Both the position numbers and the translations under genes were made by a program. 64,000 nt of DNA, from assembly GCA_039545295.1 (NCBI GenBank), contig BCIK01000017.1, positions 542,612-606,611 on the forward strand. The letters are read 5' to 3'. Origin of the DNA: Udeniomyces pyricola (lineage: Eukaryota; Basidiomycota; Tremellomycetes; Cystofilobasidiales; Mrakiaceae). The notes beneath the pieces were generated by a model. The model saw only the letters and a program-made list of their open reading frames with translations. It ran no database searches and was not told the origin of the DNA. How positions within the stretch are numbered: the first letter of the stretch is position 1; every line of letters starts with the position of its first letter. Of the stretch, positions 1-12,600 are shown one piece after another.

Positions 1-2949
1 CCGGCTGTAAAAAGAAACAAACAGGAAGAAGAAAGACGTGAAAGAGGCCTCAGTAGATATCCATTGCCGCTTAAACGGGCTGTTACGGTAGCTCCCAGGA
101 TAACGACAGCAGAAGCCAAAGACTTACGGAAGACTCCCCACGTGACAGCATTGGGTCCCTCGCTGTGAGTGTTGGTTCGGAGATCACCCTGATGGTTGAC
201 AGCGTAGTAGGTGATGTGTGGGTCGCGCTCGATGCGGCCAACAAGCTCGTCGAGAAGACTCGAGCTGACAAAAAACTCAAGGTAAGCCTGGAAAGCACGA
301 ATGAGAGAGTGAACAGGTGTGAGGCGAGGTCAATAGCTGCTTCCAAAAATTTCAATTTCTGGCATGTTGATTGAGCAACGGAAAAGCCAGACGAGACAAG
401 AGCGCCTACCTTTTGGTAAACGTATCCGTTCTTGGGTCCCCAACCGTGAGTCTTGTCGTCCGAGCGGGCCCCATCGACACTGAACGAAATTCAAACCCAA
501 AAGACAGCACCCAGTTAGGAGACATGACCATGTTTCTCATTCTTCTTATTTCACCCCTGCACCGAACACGAGGGGAACCGGATCAACTCACGCAGGCTGC
601 GAGTTGATCGTCATGAATCCAAGCTCGTTCATCTTGGCAAGCTTCTGACTAATGACGTTCATCTCTTTTGAAGGAGGTGCTTCTGACCAGGGCAAACTCG
701 GCTATAAATTGAGCGAGAGCGAACAAATGTAGAGAATCAAAGAGAACTTAGCTGTCAATTCCACCTTCAACAACTCCGACCGACCAACAATCCAAGTACA
801 AAGGAACATCTACTTACGACAACGCCCTTGCAGAACCTAGAGAAGAGTGAGTAGATCTCTTGAAGCGACTGAGGCGTTCCCCAGTGCTCGAGGGCCGTCT
901 CTCTGGACTGCTTAAGCTGAGCCTGGAGGTAACCATCGAACTCGCCGTAAGCCGGCGACCGCGAATCTCCCCATCGTCCGTTGGGGAACTCGTCCCAGTT
1001 CTCGGCTAGAGACAAGAAAGGGCAATGAGGCGCACAGATGAAGCGTCCGTCAGTAGGGGGAATATGCCTCTGACCTGGTGGACCCAAGAGTCGACCAAAA
1101 AAAAAGCGGCAGGACTTACTTCTGCTGAGGTAAGACTTTTGACGGTTGCTCCAGAAGATAGGTCGAATCGACTCCTGTCGTCGGTTGGGAGTAAGGGACT
1201 ACAAGGACACATACAACATCAATCCATCCAACAAACCACGACCGCGTGAGCTAAACCGAATGACAGACACGATATGGTATGAGGGATATGTGACGCACCG
1301 GCGTCCAGGGCAGGGGGTGAACCATCTCCACCGTCGGAACGAGCCCAATCTCTTCGAGCAGCATCCTCGCACCAACGGCAAGGTTCAGGGTGTAGATGTG
1401 AAGGCCTCGGATGCCCTCAGGGCTCTCGACGATCTTCTTGCACATCTCGCCAACGAGTTTGGTGCCGACGGCTCGGACTTGCGAATCGTCATCCTTGACA
1501 GGGAGAAGAGCGTCGTAGAAATGTTGGGGGACCTGGATGTTCTCGCGAGAGACCCACTTGGTGAAGATGGAGTACGACTGGATTGGCATGATTCCTGGTT
1601 GAGTGGAAATGCAAAGGGCGCCGGAAGGGGGGGGGGAAGGGGGATAGAAGACCCAAGATGCTGTCATAAGCAAGCGAACAGGGCGTACAAAACAGCCATG
1701 GTTCAGACGCGCTACCTACCTGGCACGATTGGGACCGTGATGCCCGCCTCTCGAACCCTCCGAACCCACGCGAGGAACAAATCAACGTCGTAGAACATTT
1801 GGGTGAAGATGAAGTCCGCGCCAGCATCAACTTTCTCCTTCAGCCACTGCATCTCCTGCCTGCGTCCCTCTTCGCTATCCCCCGTCTCGGGGTGACCTCC
1901 CGGGAAACCAGCGACCGAGATACAGAAGGCGTCACCGTGCTCGGCACGGATGTATCGGACAAGCTCGACGGCGTTTTGGAATCCGGTCGGGACTGGCGTC
2001 CAAGTGTCGGAACCGGCGGGAGGATCACCTCGCAAGGCGAGGATGTTCTGACATCCGTGAGCCTTGGCAGTCTGGAGGAAAGAACTCGTAGCATGTCACG
2101 TCAGAAAGAGTTTGAGGAGCTGAACTACTCGACTCGAGATGGCAAGGGTGCAGAGCGCGAGAGTCAGAACGCACGTTCAAGGCGGCATCGAGCTTATCCT
2201 TTTCGACTGGAGGGGTACGCGACGTCCAATGTCGAAACGTTGTGTCAAAAAGAAAGTCATAGGAAATGTCAACATTTGTTGTTGTCCCAAATCCCCCAGA
2301 TCATGGGGAGAGTGGATTTCCGAATCAAAAGCTTTGGACGCACCACATGTGATGTGCATGACGGTCTCCAGGCCGATGTGTCCTTGGGCAACCTGGACCA
2401 GCGATGTGGTCAGATCGGAGGAGCGTCCGCCCGCGTTCCTGCAAAGAACCAACCAAGAATACGATCAGAGGCGAATTCCACAACAATGATTCGGTTCCTG
2501 CATTCATTCTCTGCTGGAGGAAACCTATGACATGATGCCTAGTAGGCGAGACGATGGGGGCGAGACCAGAGACAGCGATCCAGGTAACAAGGCGGGTGGA
2601 CCTCCGAACGGCGCGACCGCGACTCACCAAGTGATGTCAATGAATTCGGGGCCGAATCCTCGCATGCGCTCTATTCGATCGTACAAGTTCTGGAGTCCCT
2701 GTGCTGTCCGTGGGGGGAAAAACTCGAAGGACCACCTGGACAAGGTGCGAAAGCGAGCAAGAAGGCAAGCGAAAAGAAGAAGAAAAAAAATAAGCAAGAG
2801 CAAGTATCGATCGGGAGGGGGCAATCGAGTTTCGGTATGGCCCCCGAACGCGAGGTAGATAGGTTCCCCCCCTCAAAAGAAGGGCCGATAGCAACGTACC
2901 AGACTCGACCTTCCTTCTCAGCCTGCTGGATTTTCTGAGTGACCTTCAT
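1..2949 (-). CDS. MET13: Methylenetetrahydrofolate reductase, Met13 type (3' end off the left edge)
   Basis: This enzyme reduces 5,10-methylene-THF to 5-methyl-THF for methionine synthesis in the cytosol. The start ATG is at 2949 ([15 protein letters not shown]). Exon 2 (about 2735-2630) gives [19 protein letters not shown] and FIDITW, and exon 3 continues [15 protein letters not shown] and [10 protein letters not shown]. Later exons give LRGDPP, the [11 protein letters not shown] catalytic-domain motif, then the regulatory-domain motif [22 protein letters not shown]. Near the edge [20 protein letters not shown] and AVTWGVF are read, followed by an intron from about 130 to 5 whose acceptor ends in TTTTACAG. 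The final exon starts at base 4 (spelling GVF-PG) and leaves the window, so roughly the last 60-80 residues are missing. WNAGGR and the MK-T start fit the Met13 rather than the Met12 paralog. At least seven short introns interrupt it. Confidence 0.95.
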
Positions 2950-3718
2950 GTATGAGGGAGGACGATGGTGAGGGGTTGAGAGGGGGACGGGAGGAAAATC
3001 AAGGAAGGGGGAAGAGGGAAAGGGAGGGAGAAGACAGAGACGATGGTGGGTTCAAGAAAGAATGGGCCGATGGCTTGGGCTGATCCAAACTGATTGATTC
3101 ATCATGATGATGGGAAAGCTCATCCGCTCCCAAATTCGCAATCCATTCAAATTCTGATATCGGTCATACGCACCTCGATCGATCAGATCGATCATCCATC
3201 GTCTGGCAACATGAGCCAGTTCTCCACTTGTCCGTGCTCTATGGTTCCAGTTGGCTCATGACAATCATGACCCCGGCTGTTTCTCCTAACTTGTGATACG
3301 TTTGAGTGAACTATCAATCTTGGCATGGTACGCACGATACTAAACCCATTCAGTCACAAACCAGACACGTATACAAGCATTAAAGCAAAAAAAGCATCGC
3401 GAGAACATGGGCTGATCATATGATGATACGCGAGCTCAGGTTCGTCGACCAAACAGTAAAGGGAGTATAAGCAACAAAGCCTTACATAAAGGCCACTTGT
3501 ATGTGGGGCTGCAGAAAGGACCATGATCGGTAGGAAGGAACCAGGACGAGTCGAGGAATAAGGGAAAGGATGTCGGATGCGATGTGGATTGTGTCGAAAA
3601 AAAAATGAAACCAGGATAAACACACAGAAAAAAATAAGAAGAAAAAAAAACGGTATATGAAACGTAAGACAAAACGAGCAAAAGTACGCTCTTTTGTGGA
3701 ATAATGTGAATGTGCGAT
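2950..3718. other. Intergenic: MET13 upstream and CDC12 downstream region
   Basis: Both flanking genes point left, so this stretch holds the 5' region of the MTHFR gene and the 3' region of CDC12. It has G-rich purine tracts at 2965-3045 and a cluster of GATC-containing palindromes at about 3176-3200. I see no coding frame with splice support. Confidence 0.6.
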
Positions 3719-6177
3719 TTATCTGCGCCCCTGAGTGCCAGATCGCTGGTACGCGGCAAGTTGGTCCAGTTCGGCCTCGAGTGACTTGATAGATGAATGA
3801 GCGGATTCTGATATGAAGAAAAGAAAAGATAAAGGCGTGACGTGGTTAGTGAAAAGAAGCGGTTTCTCAAAACCTAGCAACCACCAGCGAATCTCAAGTG
3901 GCCCAGAAGAGCCAACAAGGGATTGTAACGAACCAAGATCCTTGTTAAGTCGATCTCGCTCGGCAATAAGCTGTTGCAAAGTTAAAATTCGATTCCAAGT
4001 CAGTCATGACCTATGACCCAGAACAGACGAGAAATCCATACTCACATGTTGCTCCCATTGCCTGAACCTCGCCTCCTCCATCTTGACTTGCTCGGTAAAC
4101 CTCTTCCTAAGCAGCTCCTCCTCCTCCTTGAATTTGGGGTTATCCAGCTTCTTGACCTTGGCCTCGCCAAACTTGCGGGTTTCCATCTGGGCCTGGCGGT
4201 AAGCTTCGTAGTGGGAGTCTTCGGTCGTCGAGATCAGGTCCAGCATATGCGTTCGGATGAGCAGAGATCGGAGCTTTCGGAAGTCACAATGGTCCTCGTT
4301 GTCGACTAAATAGGGAGTGGGGGAGAAAATGAGGGGAAATTAGCCCCATCCACCATGACCAAACTACATGATTTACACAGGCATGGCCCAATACCGCACG
4401 CCGTCAATCTGAATCGTGTAAACATACCTTCAGCGACACCCCAGAGGTACTCCCTGCCCTTGACAGTCCTACCATCGCTCGTCTGGACGTCCGTAGTCGA
4501 ACCAATAATGGAAAATGGCATAGCGTTGATGAGGCTTCGGGCGTGGTCGGCGGAAGCAGCATCGTCCTCCTCGATCGGGGGCTGGTAGACCCGAATACCC
4601 TGGGCAGCAACTACTTCGCGAATCTTGTCAAGTCAAGGATGTCGACATTGAGATGGCCGATGGCCGAAACAAAAAACCAGGATTAGAATCTCGATGCACA
4701 AGGAACAAGGGTGGCTATTTGCGCTGATAGACCAACGTACCCTTTGTTTGAAAGTCTTGAGATCCTCGGGTGTAATCGTATCTGCCTTGGCAACGACAGG
4801 GATGAGGTTCACTCGAGTTCCAAGTCGCTTCATGATCTCGATGTCCAACGGTTTCAGGCTACGATGGGTAACGGGAAAGGGTATATGCGACGCGTAGTCC
4901 GACCAACGCGCCAGCGTATTCGCATAAATGAGCCTGCACTGGGCTCAATGTGAACACGAACGATGAGATGTGACTTACGTGTGGCCAGTAGGCCGAACAA
5001 AGTAGAGACACGCGTGAACACGAAGGTCCATCTTGTCCTCTCGCTGAGGCTGCTGCTCCTGTCGCATGTACATCTCGTGCTGATCGTCAACAAACTCAAC
5101 TATGGGTCCCCATCTGAATCAATCAATTGACCGAGTCAGTTTATCAAGATCTATCAGACACCGAAAGACTTATGTCAATCTCGAATAGAATGGGGAGGGT
5201 AGATTGACTTACGAGTCTCGGTTGTTGACATAGTCGCCAAAGCCTGGAGTGTCGATGACGGTGAGCTTGACCTTGAAGCTCTTCTCCTCCAACTGCAGAT
5301 CATGCCGAGCATGGCAATCGAGGATATAATGATGAGAATTAGAGGCAAGAAAAGTGGGTGACAAGGAGAGGGCAAGAGAAACCGAGTTACATAGATCAGC
5401 CCAAGCTTCCCGCAGCGAGAGCACCAAAGTTAACGCGACGAGGTCGAGCGAGTAAAGGAAGGAGGGAAGAGCACGGACCTCTGCCTTGATGATGTCGACC
5501 TCGGTCGTCTTGTCGAGCTGCTTGGCAAATCGCGTCTTGTGGTTCTTGGGCTGAGAGAGCTCGGTCGAAAAGAGAGTGTTGATGAGGGTGGTCTTGCCGA
5601 GTCCAGACTCTCCTGAGAGTCGAGAGCAGAGGACAGGAAGCGGGAGATGGACAGCATAGAGGAACAGGTGGGAAAAGGACGAACACGAAGGACAAGAGCC
5701 GATAGCTGAATGGTAAGCTAAGAGAAGCTTACTCAAAGCAACCACAACAGGCCAGAAGGATCATATATGAAGGGGGTGGGCAAAGCTGACTGACCGACGA
5801 CCATGAGGGTGAAGTGCTGTTGAAGAAGGGTAAGGAGAGCGGAGGGAAGTGTGGGTGAAGGGGGGGGGGGGGGAGTGGGAGATCTATCAGCTTCTCTCCT
5901 CTTGACTATCCGATTCATCCTCCACAGAGAGCAACGAGACTCACAGCACCCTTCTTAGCGACTATCTTGTGCCGTTGATTCGGGAGGCTGATAGGGATTG
6001 AGATTGGAGGGAGAATTGAGATGTTGAAGCAAGCGACACGGGAAGGTTGAACCAAAACGACAGAGGTCAGACAGAACCAGCGATCTCTAGCGGAGATGTC
6101 GAGCTTGAATGGGAATGTGACTGACTTGGCGATGCCAATGGCGCCTGCGGATGGATGGGATGATTGAACGGACATGA
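3719..6177 (-). CDS. CDC12: Septin Cdc12
   Basis: A filament-forming GTPase of the septin ring at the bud neck or septum, acting with Cdc3, Cdc10 and Cdc11. The start ATG is at 6177 ([17 protein letters not shown]). The next exon gives the Cdc12-type [14 protein letters not shown], then FTLMVVG, and the P-loop [35 protein letters not shown] is the G3/switch II region, and [20 protein letters not shown] holds the G4 AKAD motif. The septin unique element follows ([17 protein letters not shown]). The C-terminus is a charged coiled coil ([37 protein letters not shown]) ending SGTQGRR at 3719. At least eight short introns are present. The ANLPNQR-like start and DLISTTE support Cdc12 over Cdc3 or Cdc11. 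Confidence 0.93.
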
Positions 6178-6732
6178 TGGGATGGATGGAAGGTAGTGGG
6201 ATGGGATGGTGGGTGAGCAGAAGGCAGGTCGACTGGCTGTGTGTATGGAAGGAAGGGAGGAGATGGGCATGGCCAAAGGGGCTGTTTCTGTTTCCCCTTG
6301 TGTGTGTTTGGCTAGCTGCTGGGGACGCCTGCGCCATAACGGCTCAGCTTGAGTTCTCTATCACGATTGCATGCATGTACTCTACTTGCCACCTCGATTC
6401 TTACTATGTCTGTCTGACTTTGATCTCACTCTGTCCAACAAGACGGCTTCTGATGGTGTACTAGCTCAATGACCGATGCTCGACAAGCTGGAAAGTGTAG
6501 TTCAGCGTTCATGGGCGATTCGGGAGGCGTCCGCTAATCAAACACCAAAATCCGGCACGTGTACTTGGTTCTGCCTGGATTCCAGAGTGGCAAGCGCTAG
6601 GCGCGCTCAGGCGCGCTCTCTCATCTTGACCTCGCCTTCCTCCCAACCTCTTGCATTCTTCTTCTCCCTTCCACTTCCACATCAACATCCCTCCCTTCCT
6701 TCCTGCACATCGAATCCCACCCATTCCTCATC
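6178..6732. promoter_or_regulatory. Divergent intergenic region between CDC12 and the aldehyde dehydrogenase
   Basis: 555 bases separate the two start codons, so both promoters must lie here. The part next to the dehydrogenase start (about 6620-6730) is a pyrimidine-rich, TC-biased tract of the kind seen upstream of many fungal genes. A GCGCGCTC motif is repeated in tandem at about 6600-6620 (GCGCGCTCAGGCGCGCTC). No clear TATA box was seen. Confidence 0.5.
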
Positions 6733-9123
6733 ATGCCCGCCTCTGTCCAGACCACCATCTCTCCAATCGATCAGAAGCCAGCCGCGACCCGTGATCTCCT
6801 CTCAGCTCAAGAGGTACCTCATCCCATTTCAATCAATGCTTATGACGTCCTATACCAACCCACCCTTTGCCGTTTGGATCACTCATCATTACTTTGCTTC
6901 CCTCNCACCTCTTTTTTTTTTTTTTTTTCTTCTGCTCTTTGCAAATATACCTCAACAGCTCGATACCGTCATCTCAACAGCCGTCAAAGCTCAGAAGAGC
7001 TGGAAAAAGGTCTCGCTCGATGAGCGAGTCGCCATCGCCGAAAAGTTCCTCGTCCGTTCAAACAATCAATCATCGTCTCCCTCTCGCATTCCTTTTTGGA
7101 CGGATTTCTTCGTCTTCTTCTTCTTAAATTGCCATACCATCTTTTCGCATCGTCTCACACGCCATTTCTTTCCTCGTTCTCTTGATCTTTTGCCTCGATA
7201 GACTGAGTTTGAAGCCCTCAAGGAGACGATCGTGCCCGAGTTGACCAAGGAGATGGGTCGACCCATCTCCCAAACCGCCTACGAAGTCGCCGGCACGCTT
7301 GACCGGGCCCGACACCTCATCGCCATCGCCAAGGATACTCTCAAGGACGTTCCTGCTCCGGAGAAGGATGGATTCACCCGGTTCCTTCGCAAGGAACCGC
7401 TGGGAGTCGTTGCTCTCATCTCGCCTTGGGTAGGTCTTACATCATGTACTCCGTGATTGGCGTTCCTTGGTGACTGCGGCGGAATCGACCTGACTCTTTC
7501 TTACCCCTGCCTCCCATTTTCATCTACGCTTAGAACTACCCTTACCTCTGTCTGATCAACTCAATCATCCCCGGTCTTCTCGCCGGAAACTCTCTCCTTC
7601 TCAAACCATCGCCTCAAACGCCGTCTCCTGCCTCTCGTCTCCAAGAAGCTTTCCTCTCCGCCGGCCTTCCCGCGGACGTGCTTCAAGTGCTCCACCTTTC
7701 CGAAGCCGACACGGGCAAGCTCGTGGCCGATAAGCGCGTCGCCTTCGTCTCCTTCACCGGAAGCGTTAAGGGCGGCAAGTGGGTCGACCAAATGGCGAGT
7801 TCGGGCGAAGGGTTCAAGGGCGTCGGGCTCGAATTGGGTGGCAAAGATCCCGCGTACGTCAGGCACGACGCCGACATCGCTTATACCAGCGAGCAGCTCG
7901 TCGATGGTGCCTTCTTCAACTCGGGCCAATCATGTTGCGGTGTTGAGAGGATCTACGTCCACGAGGATGTCTTTGATGACTTTGTCACCAAGTTTGTCGA
8001 TCTTACCAAAGTGAGTTTAGCGGCTTTCGTCGCCTTTCTCACTAGACGATTTGTTCATGTCTTCCATTCTATCCCCTCGGCCCAAAGCTCACCATGCCCT
8101 GTTTCTTTCTCTCTTTCTCGCTTGTCTTTGTGTAGAAATACGTTCTCTCTAATCCGCTCTCGGAGTCCACGACGCTCGGTCCCGTCATCTCCCTTGCTTC
8201 AGCCGCTCGTATTCGAGCCCAAGTAGCTGCTGCCGTGTCCGCTGGAGCGAAGCCCCTGATTGACGCCGCCAAAGACTTTCCGGAGGCCAAAGAGGGCACG
8301 ACCTACGTCGCCCCCCAGGTACTCGTCGATGTTACGCACGAGATGGACGTTATGATGGAAGAAACGTTTGGACCCGTCATTGGTATCATGAAGGTGCGAT
8401 CGATCTGCATATAACCAGATCGAACTATTCTGGTTTCTTTAAGTTGTCGTCTTTCCTTGTCGCTAATGGCAGCTGGCACATGTCTGTGTATCAACTTACC
8501 TCTCTAGGTCAAATCCGATGCTGAGGCTCTCGAGAAAATGAATGACTCTCCCTATGGTCTCACCGCTTCCGTCTGGACCTCACCTACTGACGCCAAGTCC
8601 ATCGAGGCTTTCCACTCTCTCTCGGAGGAACTCGAAAGTCAGTCTCCCTCCCATTTTTATTTTTTTGTTCTTCTTCTTTCTCGGCATAAAATGCTCATTC
8701 AAATTCACACTTTGTCATTCGATACTCATCCATCAATCCCTTTACATCTGAACTGTGTATCACAGCTGGTACCGTCTTCTTGAACCGATGTGACTGTCTT
8801 GATCCGGCGCTCGCTTGGACAGGTGTCAAAAACAGTGGACGAGGCGTCTCTCTCAGTCCCTTCGGTACGTCTTCTGTCTCCCCCTCACGTTTTTTTTTTT
8901 TTTTTTTTTTTTTTTCACATCACCCTTCCTCTACATCTTCGTGCCCATCGATTGTGACTTGTCCGATTCCAACATTTCACCATCCACCGGGTTTGAGTAA
9001 GACACTGACCACTTTGCATCTTTCCACTGATTTTCCTCACACTTTCGCTTGAACTATCGTTGTCGTACAGGCTTCGACCAGCTTACTCGGCTCAAGTCTA
9101 TCCACATGAAGGAAAAGCTTTAA
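6733..9123 (+). CDS. NAD(P)-dependent aldehyde dehydrogenase
   Basis: Oxidises an aldehyde to a carboxylic acid; the substrate cannot be told from sequence. Exons 6733-6813, 6959-7051, 7202-7429, 7534-8010, 8136-8393, 8508-8637, 8766-8864 and 9071-9123 add up to exactly 473 codons (472 aa), normal for the family. ISPWNYPY is the Rossmann entry motif, FTGSVKGG the cofactor-binding loop, LELGGKDPAYV contains the general-base Glu (about residue 234) and FFNSGQSCCGVERIYV the catalytic Cys (about 268). EETFGPVIGIM and the C-terminal SGRGVSLSPFGFDQLTRLKS are family blocks. The late motif NRCDCLDPALAWTGVK is shared with a fungal subgroup often annotated as succinate-semialdehyde- or betaine-aldehyde-like. 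The intron-2 donor is GTCCGT, and intron 7 holds a 26-T run. One ambiguous base (6905) lies in intron 1. Confidence 0.92.
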
Positions 9124-9665
9124 GTTGGAGCAGGCAGACCTTTGTGCCAGATCATATGTATCCCTTCAATCTCTTCGGATATCATGACCCGTGTGTGCTC
9201 TTCAAGAACGACACCCAGGCTTCATCGGGATGAGACATGGCCCACAATCAGGCCAGGTTCAGGACGAACGGTCATAGAATCGGAAGAATTACAACTAGAA
9301 GACCCAGGCAGATAAAGCAGACCGAAACCGAGAGACGTAAAGGCACAGGTAGTTTGGAACTAGGCGCGGGGATCAGAGGAACTGGGTAGATTGAAGGCCT
9401 ACGAGGCGAGCAAAGGCTACAACCAACAAAAACATGAAGTCCAGAAGAAAGAGAGTACGCGAAAAAACCGAGTAATGGACTAGCTACATAAAATATCAAA
9501 AAATTGGCGAGGCAAACTAGGATTTGAGTGAGACGTATTGATATGAAATAGAGAGAGAAAAACTAGGAATTTGAGTATGATCAGCAGTCAAGGATAACCT
9601 CTGCCCCGTCGCAAACCCCCNCNCCCCCCCCCCCTTCCCACTCCTGTGTCTTTCGTTGCTCTCAG
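9124..9665. other. Convergent 3' intergenic region
   Basis: The aldehyde dehydrogenase and the FHA protein end toward each other here. The stretch is A- and G-rich with a short C tract at about 9618-9634 that contains two ambiguous bases (9621 and 9623). I find no gene. Confidence 0.6.
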
Positions 9666-12600
9666 CTACAACTCTTCCCATCCGAGCGAGGCCAAGGCAG
9701 CAACTGTAACGATCGATCCCACAAGAGCACCGGTGATGTAGTCTACATACCGGGAGCGCTTATGAGGCGGCGGCAATGAGGACACCGAATCAATCATTGC
9801 TTGAGTTGGTGTAACCGCTTGGCTAGGACCGGTTGGTTCGGCGGGCGTAGCGATGTTTTCCAGGTGATCATCCTCGTCCTGGCAGGATCGCTTTCGTTTG
9901 CCCAGGAATGAAACGCTGTTAGAGTCGAGATCGATGTGTACGTCGTCAGTGAATGTCTTCAGGGCCAAGGATGGCTCTTGTTCAGGTCGAGGGGATGAAT
10001 GGTCGATTGTCGGTAGCGGCTGTTTCAGATGAAGAAGTCGATGAGCATCAGTACGAATCTCGGAAACTAAACTTGACAGCGATGGGATTTATCTGACACA
10101 TACTGGTGAAACCGTAGTGGGCTCTTGAGCCTCAATGTTATCCTGACAGTTGTTGGCTCCAAACTCTTGTACCTGACTGTCCATAGCGTTAAGTTGTCCT
10201 TGGTCTGGGACGTCGATGTTTGTCGCGAGCCTGACCTTCTGCCCCCACTGAGCGACGAGATTCGTCATGAGCTTCTCTCCCTGAGCTTCCAACTCGCCAT
10301 TGAGGCGGGATTGCGCAACACGAGCGTCAAGCATTCGCCGCATGGGTGCCTGCTCCACCTCTTCGGCCGAATCACACAAATTGCTCGTCGAATCGCTTGC
10401 CGCTACAATGGACCGGGATTCTGAAGGATCTTCCCCCTCATCTTGGCTGTTGTGGCTGTGCTGATCTTTGTCTGCGGCTTCTTCATCAGATTCGAGGCCA
10501 GGGGACTTTTGCGGGTCCAGTGTTTGCGAAATAAGATCCATGCAGGCCTTCGCGCCAATCTCGTCAAGAAGGGAGGAGTCGGGCGAGGCATGATCGACTG
10601 CACTGGGTGATGCTGATGACGACGTCACGCTTGATTCGGCGTCCGAGCCTAGTTGATAGGTGAGTGTCTCGTCGTCGATGACGATGGGCTTTGTGACGTT
10701 GCAAAGGAGCAAGAGATTGGACGATTTAGGCCGGAAGCTAGGAGTTTGAGGCAAGTAAATGGGCGATATAGGTGAAGAGACAGGCGAGCGATCAGTGGTA
10801 GTGGGAGAGAAAACAGGCGTAGTAGGCGGGAAATGAAGCGAGGCAGGCGATGTAGGCGAGGCAGACGAGTACATAGGCGAGATAAGCGAGTAGTCAGGCG
10901 AGTCGGCGTATTCGCCAGGTTCTCCTGACAAGGATTGGACTTCATCCATTTCGCCAGTGATTACGATGCAGTCATCTTCCACCACTTTAGCAAGTAGCTT
11001 CTCCTTATCGTCGACCTCGTCCTGAATGGCCTGGTGGTCGTTGTCCGAACCTAGTACGGCCTTTTCGTCGGGGTAAGCTAACGCCTGACTCTGAGCATCG
11101 TCCTCGGCCAGGCGTCGCTTAGCAGCGAGGTCTAGAAGCTTGAGCCTTCTGATCTGACTTGCGCTCAGCGCTGGCTCCAAACAACCTTGTCGGATGTCAT
11201 CGATTGCGGCCTTGACAACGATCGTGCGAGCTTCTTCTGGTGGCCCGTCGTCCTCGTCCTCAACATCACTGATTTTGGCTGAGCAGGCGATGTCGTCTGA
11301 TGAAAGCATATCAAGGTACATGTCTGTCAAGCCATAGCGACCCTCATGAGCCGGGAATGTGTTCGAGTGGGGAGTGCCGAGGTCGCAAGCAATATTTTCA
11401 GAGTACTTGAGGGCCGGAAGAGATAACGTGGTGAAAGTCCTTAGCGGTCGAACCGCTGGTGATGTGTGAGGAGGAGTCAAAGCCAGCGACGACGTGGTAG
11501 AGGAGCGGTTTCCATAAGAGAAGCTGGACGTAGTCCATCTGATAAAACAAGAGGATAAGAAAAGTTTAAATGTCCGAAGAACATCACGGCGATGTTAGTC
11601 TCGCAGATACTCACCTCTTTCGGATAGAGACATTGAGTCGGAGAGCATAGTTGATCTGGCGAGAAAGTGTCAAGTTGTCCAAATTAAGTCGGTGCGCCGA
11701 TGTGGTCTTCCAGGTCATCACATGCGCATGTACTCACAACACCCTGCTTGCAGATATCCTAAGGAAATCGAAAGGTTTATTCCATGTCAGACTAGCACAT
11801 CCGCAGAACACAGAGATCTGCACAAGTAGCCAACGCTTACTCTGCCAAGGACGATACTAGAACAAGGTACAACAGGGGAAAATCAGCACAAGTTTTTTTC
11901 AAACATTGAGTCAACATGGGCTCAAAGAAGCGTCGACGTACCTGTCACCGTCGTTTAGTGACATGGGCACAAAGGGGAGGACGCGTTGGACCCCGATGGT
12001 GGTGCCATGTGTTGAGTCTTGATCAGAATGCCAGAACCAGCAGGACTCGCAGAGTAAGCATTATGTCGGGTCAGTCGCACGATATGACCAAGGGTATGTG
12101 ACCATACCTTGGTCTTCTATCTCGACCTGATGAGCAGGGGAAGCCAAGAAGGTGAGCCGATGATATCAGTATCTTCCGGTCGAGTCAAGGCCGCCCGGAA
12201 ACTTAGTGGTTGCACGCACCCTGCCATTCTTGAATTTGAGCTGTGCGTGCGCTTTGGAAACAACTGAGCATCGAAACTCGCCACTAGCTGGGCTTGGTTG
12301 ATCTATCGAGCTCGAGGCTCGTCCGAGAACGACGGTAGCGCCTTCATGAGGTAGACAGAGCACCTTTGTAGGCTGGACGCAGATGCTATTCGGGTGCGAA
12401 TTTGCCCCATTCGAAGAGTCGATTGTGTAGAGAGAGACCTCGTAGCCAACTATCGGAAAGGTTCGGCCAAGGTCGAACGTCAGCAAAGGCGCGTACAAGT
12501 CGGCCCAGGAGAAACGATTGAAACAAAGAGGACAGTCGGGGGATAGAGATCCGCAGCGAGAGGGGCCAAGTCGTTGTTGCTTCTGCCGTCCCCTATTGGA

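Noticed and set aside
1146..1793. 215-codon plus-strand open frame
   Set aside because: It is antisense to exons of the MTHFR gene, whose minus-strand translation matches the family across this span.
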